NCBI RefSeq assembly: GCF_027580225.2
Contig: NC_073359.2
Coordinates: 12,951,001 to 13,015,000 of the forward strand
Reading direction: 5' to 3'
DNA: 64,000 nt
DNA from: Misgurnus anguillicaudatus
Lineage: Eukaryota > Chordata > Actinopteri > Cypriniformes > Cobitidae
The position numbers and the translations under genes were made by a program. Under the pieces are notes generated by a model. It did not search any database and had not been told where the DNA came from. It worked only from the letters and a program-made list of their open reading frames with translations. Of the stretch, positions 56,876 through 64,000 are shown piece by piece (position 1 is the stretch's first letter; each line of letters opens with the position of its first letter).

Positions 56876-57005
56876 CAGGCAAGACTAAGGGCCAATCTCA
56901 TTTCTCTGTCTTACCCCTTCACTCGGTTTCGAGGGGCAAGGGGAAGACGAAGACAAAGGGAAAGGGGTAAGACAGAGAAATGAGATTGGCCCTAAGTCTT
57001 GCCTG
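56876..57005. mobile_element. Near-perfect 130-bp hairpin repeat
   Basis: The arm starting CAGGCAAGACTAAGGGCCAA is mirrored by the arm ending TTGGCCCTAAGTCTTGCCTG, with about 50 bp of nearly uninterrupted complementarity per arm and a short loop. The core TCATTTCTCTGTCTTACCCC is perfect on both sides. No gene lies from here to 57842. Confidence 0.85.
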
Positions 57006-57842
57006 ACTGGCCCATAAAATACTTTGTTTTCAAGTAACATTAACTTTTAAACTCTTCAAGCAAACATTTAAACACACGACTATGGATATACTTACAAGAG
57101 TCTCTGCAGACCCCTTTAACGTCATACGTACATCCTCTGTACTAGCTCATACTTCTCTGGCCAACCCCGTAACTTAGTGTTGCAGCTTTTCCAGCATTAC
57201 TGTCTCCTTATGATGAATCACTTCATGAACTCGGTTTGGATAAATGCATCAGTGTACATATCTTCAGAGACACCAGTTGCACTTAAAAAGAATGATTATG
57301 CCCCTTACATTAAGCTTCTTGTCTTTAAGCTTCTAACTTCTTTAAAAAACATTGTGGTCAGGCTCACTGGAGTGCCTGCCGAATTCATATGAATTGCTTT
57401 TCGGATTCACCGGTCTTGTGCTGATGTCATAAGTAAGGTGAATCTCAAGAATACGTCTACCCCACAATGAAAAGAAAAAAGTACAGATATTGTATTTTTT
57501 ACTTTTTTCTGACACAAATCAATCTTTTTGTCCACTTTTTAAATTTTATTTTGCATATTACAGTATACATGTAAGTATTAAAAAGGGTGGGGAGATGGTC
57601 TTGCATGGGTATAAAATTACATTTCAAAGAAATATACTAAATAATGTTCTGTTGTGGTTTGAGAAGATCCACAACGGGTTGCCATACTTTTTAGAATTGC
57701 CGTTGGGATTTAGGGTCCAGGGAACATATCCTTTTTCCAATTGTATAACATGAAACAGTTCACTCATCCAGACTACAAGACATGGGGGTCTGGTGATTTC
57801 CAGTTTACAAGTATTGCCCTTTTTGCAAGAGTCATTCCTTTA

Positions 57843-58135
57843 GGGTGACCATAAGTGCCATTTTCCCAGGACGCGTCCTGGCCATGATTTCGGTTGCGTT
57901 TTCCGGAAGTTGTATTTGTCGACCGCATACGTCATTGAGGTTTACTATTTCAGGTTATTTTCAGAAAAGCAACCATTTCATTTCAAGGTAAGAATGAAAC
58001 TACAATGATTGTTTATGTTTTTAACTGAAATGCGAGAACCTCGATGACGTATAGGGTCGACAAAAACGACTTTCGAAAGACACACCCAAAATCCTGGCCA
58101 GGACGTGTCCCAGGAAAAACCACGTATGGTCACCC
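57843..58135. mobile_element. MITE with GGGTGACCAT inverted ends and TA flanks
   Basis: The left end GGGTGACCAT and right end ATGGTCACCC are perfect inverted repeats. TA is present at both borders (57841-57842 and 58136-58137). Inward, TTTTCCCAGGACGCGTCCTG mirrors CAGGACGTGTCCCAGGAAAA. It is noncoding. Confidence 0.75.
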
Positions 58136-58137
58136 TA

Positions 58138-60679
58138 GTCATTCCCATCAGTAGGGATTTTTGCTGTGGATTTGAGAGAGTTGTCGCAGGAGATCCAAGA
58201 ATTGCCAGACTAATCTGGCTTAACCTCCCATTGGAAGACTTTTGAAAAAGATCACAAAGAGTCACTTTCTTACTGCATGTAAATGTAATCGCCTCACATC
58301 TAAGGAGCTTTCTTGCAATAATATTTCTGGTGTCAATATAAACAAGCTATAATACTTACAATTTCACAGTGTAATATACATTAAAGGTACCCCTGTTTGT
58401 GAATACTTTAGTATTACTATAATATTACTGTAGTATGCTTTAGTATTTACTATAGTAAAATTCATAGATACTGTAGATCAGTTCATAGTTTAGCAGAAGC
58501 TTAGAAATACAGTTCAGTTTTTCTTCATTCATGTCAATTCACAAACGGTGTGGGAGACGTTATGCACCAAACTTAGAGTTACTCACTTACTGTTTATAGT
58601 TTAAATCCTACGTATGACAATAGCAATACATGAAAACATGTCCTACACACTTCTAAACTAAGATTTTTATTTTTAATTTATTTTAATTTAAGTTTTATTG
58701 AGCTTCAGACAAATTTCTTTGCCATGTTTAAAGTTGAGAATACCAAATTAGACATATTCTCATACGTTTAATGATGTTGTCGATTTTTCCCAATGACATC
58801 ATAAAAAAATATCTAAGAGCATTTTTTAACCCTAACCGCAAAATGTTATATGTCTAATTTTTAATATACTTTTCAGCTTTCATGTGGCGGGAAAAGCAGA
58901 GAGGTTTAGATCTGTATGCAGAGCAGCAAGCAGCATGCAGTGTACGGTTCAGCTCCATGCTAAGTGTTTTAGCAAGCAGCGACTTGCTGCCCGTTTGGTG
59001 CTGGTTCAAGACAAACTACATGTCTGTTAGAATGCTATAAATAACAGTTTTATTATGCCTCTTTCTGAATGCTTTTTACAAAGTGTGTCTCTAAAAGCTT
59101 TCACATGTGGGACTGTTCAGCGGCTGCTACATTCAGGATGGGAAAGGAACGGTGATGTAAGGGGTCAGCGCAGCGGTTGCGCTCGTACCCAGGCTGAGGA
59201 TATTTTCATAGTGTGATACAAAGCACATGGATATGCCCAACTGCTATTCCCATCACTGTCACAAAGTGAGGGTAACGAATAATGTCATTTCTGTGTTGGA
59301 TAGACCACAATACTCATACCCCAAAACCAAACTTGTCTGTCTTTCTGATACTGTATGTTAATGTTTACTTTCTTTAAAATCATATAATACGAAATCTGGT
59401 ATAAGCAAACACAACATGGAAGATTGGGGAACTGGAAAATGTCTAAACATCCGAGATCTGCAAATGAGAAAAACGTCTTGTCTTGCTAAAAACCTGGATT
59501 TATTTTGTATTTGTAATTATATTTCCATACAAAAGTGCCCAAACGAATCAGTTTGACTGAAATAACATGTATATATTAAAAAACAATAACAGAATGAACA
59601 GTATAGTCCCTCCTCTTAAATCCAAATAACAGGTTCCTTTATTTCAGAAAGGGGAGCATGTTGTCCTGTAAGTGATCCTAAATAGGTTTTGTCCAAAGAA
59701 ATGTAACTACCAAATGTTCAAGCTTACTCAATGACCTAATCCTTATTGGGGGTAATGGTTACAAATAACATGGATTATGCAATTTTTCGGAAATAATGAG
59801 TAATGTGTTATCGCTTGAATTTATATCATAATACCCTACCAAGTAGCGGATTGTTCCAAATGGTTTTTAGTGTGTTGCTAGGGTTTTTGGACAGTTGCTA
59901 GGCACTTACTGGTCCAGGTTTAAAAGTTCAAACCCCCAAAGACCAGGCTTGGGCCCTCCATCATTTTTAGTCGATGAAATTTTAATGTCATTTCGCAAAC
60001 GTAACTTGTCATTAAAAAGTGTGTTTGAAAGTGACAATGTAACAACATGTAACTTTCGAAAGTTCGAAAGGAATAAATAATGTTTTGTGTTGGTATAAAA
60101 AAAGTATATTTAATTACTGTCAGTTCGACCTTGAACATTGTTGAACTCATTTAACTGCTGACAACTTTGACAAATCCTCTGCATTATGAACACTAAAGTT
60201 AGTGCCCAACTCACAATTTAATGAGGTGTTTCATTGGTTTGTCGAACAAACTTGAGAAAAGTCACCACAAGATGAAAAAGTGGTACGCTACGGTTAGGTC
60301 AACAGCTATTCCAGGGCAAATATTAATTTGCCTGCTGCATCTCAAGTCGAGTTGCCTGGTTTTAATATTAGTGTGGTTTGTGTTTAGGAGTTAGCAATAA
60401 CTGCAAAAGCATCTGTTATGGCTAACATGCACTGTTTTAATCCAAATGCTGTCGAGAAATACATTTATAGTTTTAAATCAAAAGTCACAGCCAGTTTTAC
60501 CACATCATCATAATTTTAATAACAAACAACCAAAACTATTTGTGTGTTAAGTATTGTGTTAACATTTGGTACCACTTTGCGATAAGGTTTCATTCATTAA
60601 CATGAATTAATACATTTGCTAACATGAACTCACTAAGCAATGCGTTAGATAAGTATTGTTCATTTGTTTTTCATATTAC
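58138..60679. other. Gene-free stretch
   Basis: I see no gene. A CTTTAGTATTACTATAATATTAC-type AT repeat (split here) lies at about 58400-58470, and a TTGCTAGGGTTTTTGGACAGTTGCTAGG-type repeat piece (split here) lies at about 59874-59905. The remaining short frames have no domain or neighbour support. Confidence 0.5.
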
Positions 60680-60850
60680 TTGTTGTCACTGTGACGGTAC
60701 CTCCTAATATGTACCATTTTGATACAAATATGTACCTTTGAGGTACCAATGTGTATTTTTGAGGTACCAATATGCACCTTTTAGGTACAAAAGGGTACTT
60801 TTTACTACCTTAGTAAAAAGTAAAAGGGTACTCAGTGACAAATTTTGTAC
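60680..60850. mobile_element. GTAC-rich MITE, copy 4
   Basis: TTGTCACTGTGACGGTACC at the left and CTCAGTGACAAATTTTGTACC at the right flank three to four units of GAGGTACCAATGTGTA. It belongs with the copies at 34870, 38639 and 43039. Confidence 0.65.
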
Positions 60851-60853
60851 CTT

Positions 60854-61061
60854 CACTCTTAGAACAAATGTGTTGTCCCAGAATCCACCCATCTCTGTGT
60901 TATAATTGAAACAACACATTTTGTGTTACTTTTAACACAACTTGTGTTATATTTTAACACAAAATCAACACAAAATGACACATAATGTTTTAAAATTACA
61001 CATAATGTGTTAAAAGCTTAAAGCACAAAGATGAAAAATGAACACATCCTTTCTAAGAGTG
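60854..61061. mobile_element. MITE with CACTCTTAGAA inverted ends
   Basis: The left end CACTCTTAGAACAAATGTGT and right end ACACATCCTTTCTAAGAGTG are inverted. The interior is made of TTTTAACACAA and TTGTGTT units. It abuts the GTAC-rich MITE. It is noncoding. Confidence 0.7.
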
Positions 61062-61589
61062 TTCTTGTAACTTTTGGCTGAGAGTATTGTAAAGTGTTGT
61101 TGAACATTTTAGTGTTTGAATTCCGTTACTTGTCCTGCAATTGGATGTTTTTTGTACATTTCTAAACCCTGTCAAACAACTCATATTTTAAAGGTTTTGG
61201 TGAAACATGTTGTAAAAACGAAATGCAAATGGAACATTTTCAAGGAGTTATGTCATTGTAAGTTAAGGAATTTAATAATGTGTTTAATGGTAATATAAAA
61301 ATCCCTTTTGCAGGGACAAGACTTTGGTTACTCATATTCCCATATGGTCCCAAGGTATCATCTACTATATCTATGGTGCTAGAAAAACATGAGTTTTTAT
61401 AGTTGATGTACCAGATACATTTAAACACAATCTTGTAAACCGACCTTTTGACAATCTGCATACTGTTTTGTGCATACTGTAGCAAATTCTTGCCAAGAAG
61501 CACCCAGTTATATGGCAAGGGCTTATCACCTACATTATATATTAATATGATATACACCAAGTGAAATTAACGCACAGACTGATCTCATG

Positions 61590-62110
61590 GAAAGTTGTGT
61601 TATAGTCACAAAAATTTGATTAATTTATTTGTGTCCATGGCACGAAATTCAACTTTTTTCCGTGCCTTGAGCACCAATGTCTTTTTCGTGTCACTCGCAT
61701 AAATTTCTACAAATAGTTTTTCGTGTCCATGGTACAACTTTCTTTTTCATGTCATTTTGTGTATTGTTGTCTCATTGTTTTTTCCTTTTTTCTTACAATT
61801 GTCGCTTGGGGTTTGGGTTAGAATCACTTTCTGTTACATTTTAGACATCCTAACTCAAACCTCAAATCTAACCCCAACTCCAGGCAAGAATAGTTTTAAA
61901 AGCGAAAGAAAAACATGTAGAAACCCATACATAAAAGTACATCCTAACCCAAACCCCAAATCTAACCCCAAGTGACAATGATTTAAAATTAGGGGGAAAT
62001 AATATGGGAAAACAATAAATGACGAAAAAGAAAGTCGTGCCACCAACATGAAAAACTATTTATTAAAATTTGTGCTACGTGACACGAAAAAGACATTTGT
62101 GCTAATGGTA
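61590..62110. repeat. Palindrome-rich dispersed repeat
   Basis: TTTCGTGTCCATGGTAC and ACACGAAAAAGACATTTGTG motifs occur in both orientations around a centre of CTAACCCAAACCCCAAATCT units. It may be a diverged relative of the neighbouring foldback. Confidence 0.5.
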
Positions 62111-62130
62111 TGATAAAAGCAACCCATTTT

Positions 62131-62546
62131 CACAAAATTACGTACCTATAGTCACGTTTTTCTGCCTTTTTGCGTGAACATGTCACGTATTTCTGTGAAC
62201 ATGTCACTGTTACGTATTTGTTACTCAACTGTTTTGTCTTTTTCTTACCATTGTCGCTTCGGTTTAGGGTTAGATTTACATAAAATGACATTCTTACATA
62301 AAACAAACTCTAACCCTAATGCCAGGCGACAATGGTCTAAAAATCAAAAATTTTAAAAAATAAATAATGAAAAAAAGGTATAAACCAATATTTAAAGTGA
62401 TATCCTAACGCAAACACCAAATCTAACCCTAAACCGAAGCAATGGTTTTAAAATAGGACAAAACAGTTGAGTAACAAATACATGACAGTGACAAGTTCAC
62501 AGAAAACACTAACAAAATTACGTGACTATAGGTACATAATTTTGTG
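62131..62546. mobile_element. Foldback repeat, copy B
   Basis: The left arm begins CACAAAATTACGTACCTATA and the right arm ends TATAGGTACATAATTTTGTG. CTCAACTGTTTTGTC, TTCGGTTTAGGGTTAGATTT and their complements are shared with copy A at 50440-50941. From 62547 to 63097 nothing is recognised. Confidence 0.8.
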
Positions 62547-63097
62547 ATACAGGGTTGGAAAAAAGCTGAATTTTGTGCCAAGGACACAAAAAATTAATAA
62601 AAACAATTACTTGCCGTCAGATCATGTTGGAAATGAATATTAACACTTTAATGGGGATGCAACAAAGTGTTTTCTTTTTTAATTGTTGTTTTAACTTCTT
62701 TTTTACATAGCATTACCTGTACATAAAGAAAGCACATTTGTCTAGACTGAAAGGTCTGTAAACGCTTAAATACCCAGTGAAGGCAAAGAAAGTGAAAGAA
62801 GCATGGTCCTGCAGCAATTTCATAGGTTTATTTATAATGTATTACATTTCCCATACCATCAAGGGTATTTTATGTATTTAACAAAAGTGTATAACAGGCA
62901 AAACAACACTACAATATGCGGTTACCAAATTGGTTACTTACTGTATTTCCTAACACCGTTCCATCATCTATGACAAGAACTGCTAGACATAAATATATAC
63001 ACAATTTAATCCTCACACAAGTTATGAAAGTTAACCATGGTTTTACTAAAATAAAAAACACGGTTCCTATAGACGGGTTGCCGGTTTACAAACATTA

Positions 63098-64000
63098 TGT
63101 CACGGAGTGACTTTTTGAAGGGGCGGAACCAAAAGTGGGCGAAGATTAGTTCCGCCGGGACGCTATTCTTCAAACACCAGTCACTTCCGGGAACTCCGCA
63201 AGACCGAAATTGGGGCAGGATTGACAACAGGTGTGTTGTTAAACGTGGCGATCAATGATTGGGTAAATCAGCCGGAAAGAGGATTATAAAAAGGGCATTA
63301 GGAATATAGGAAGGAGTCGTGTTTTCTTCTTGTGGGGCGAACCGAACGTTTGGGGCGATTGAAGAGGAGATAGAGTCGGATGCCGAGTAGATTTGGAGCT
63401 TTGCAAAGCGAAGAGAGAAAGGGGCTATTGAACTATACAGGTTTGGAAGCGGAGACTTGATTACATGGAATACTGTGTTGACTTGTACTGTCTGTAAGGA
63501 AGGAGAGATACATATGGGAAAACTGCTGGAGGATGTGGAGCCTAGCGAACGCCATTCTGTCCTGCTGGATATGTGTGAGTAACTGCAAGGATAAGGAAAG
63601 GAGAGTTAACACCAACGAATTCGTGAGTACATTGAAAGATCAATCAATACTTATATGCCTTGCATGAGTATGGAACACCAAATATTGTTGTGAGGCAGTG
63701 TGAAAGTGGCCCCACCATAGGAAAGACTGGTGGGCGAGCCGAGTACCAACCAGAGCGGGAGGAAGTTGTTCTGCTGCGCCTGTGACGCCAACCGTGGGCC
63801 ATCTGCTGTGTTCGTGTTCTGAATTCTCCCCTGGACGAAGCCCTCGGTTCCAAAAGTAAGGACCCTAAAACACTGAGTGAGTGAAGCGCATTGTGTGAGT
63901 CTTTTATTGAAGTGTGTACACTTGAGGATTGCAGTGCTGTGCCGTGTCCCTGTTGTCTTACTCCGTTAGGCCGAGGAGGGAGATCCTGTGGGGAAGGACG
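63098..64000 (+). mobile_element. Probable Ty3/gypsy-type LTR, runs off the window
   Basis: The segment starts TGTCACGGAGTGAC, the same first eight bases as the gypsy LTR at 27886. It has a TATA box (TTATAAAAAGGGC, about 63285) some 190 nt in, and is GC-richer than its surroundings. No long frame is present. The end and any internal region lie beyond the window. It could instead be a host promoter and first exon, as no coding or primer-binding site is visible. Confidence 0.45.

Noticed and set aside
61800..62460. CTAACCC-like words as interstitial telomere repeats
   Set aside because: They are not tandem TTAGGG hexamers; they are part of a palindromic dispersed repeat.

Overview
The window is vertebrate nuclear DNA, almost certainly from a cyprinid (carp/zebrafish-type) fish. 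It has intron-split genes, dense DNA transposons and MITEs, L2-type LINE tails, tRNA-derived SINEs of the DANA type, and long GT, GA and TA microsatellites. No bacterial-type operon, CRISPR array or free-standing tRNA or rRNA gene was seen.

Three genes can be supported. (1) At 1-4634 (+) is a gene of unknown function. An array of tandem, near-identical 80-nt noncoding exons, each with its own short intron, leads into one long coding exon (1291-4566). That exon encodes a 1091-aa protein built mainly from about 15 copies of a 54-aa acidic/basic repeat. (2) At about 15620-23540 (-) is nucleolin (ncl). I resolved 17 coding exons that sum to 2124 nt (707 aa plus stop), with acidic/TPAKK stretches, four RRMs and an RGG tail. 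Its introns carry four snoRNAs on the same strand: two copies of a SNORD82 homologue, a SNORD20 homologue and an H/ACA RNA matching SNORA75/U23. Myc-type E-boxes lie in the promoter/5' UTR and intron 1. (3) At about 39210-41994 (-) is a C-type natriuretic peptide precursor (nppc family) with a TATA box and CRE-like sites. As I recall, NCL and NPPC are also neighbours on human 2q37.1, so the pair looks like conserved synteny. The peptide has an unusual C-terminal tail after the ring, and the stop codon is completed by splicing.

The rest is mostly transposable elements, several with exact target-site duplications and nesting. 4.8-15.4 kb holds an L2 fragment with a hAT MITE in its tail, large terminal-inverted-repeat (TIR) elements and microsatellites. 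24.2-27.9 kb holds a SINE, a dead Tc1 copy and an L1/Ty3-gypsy mosaic. 28.4-32.0 kb holds two hAT elements, one carrying a Harbinger-type insert. 34.4-38.8 kb holds hAT and GTAC-rich MITEs, a DANA-type SINE and a 766-bp foldback. 42-64 kb holds many MITEs, a decayed LINE RT split by a TTAA element, a triple nest at 54.6-56.4 kb, two related foldbacks and a probable gypsy LTR running off the right edge. Most short ORFs in these regions are transposon shadows.

No obviously new enzymatic system was found. The most unusual structures are the exon array plus repeat-protein gene and the tailed CNP.
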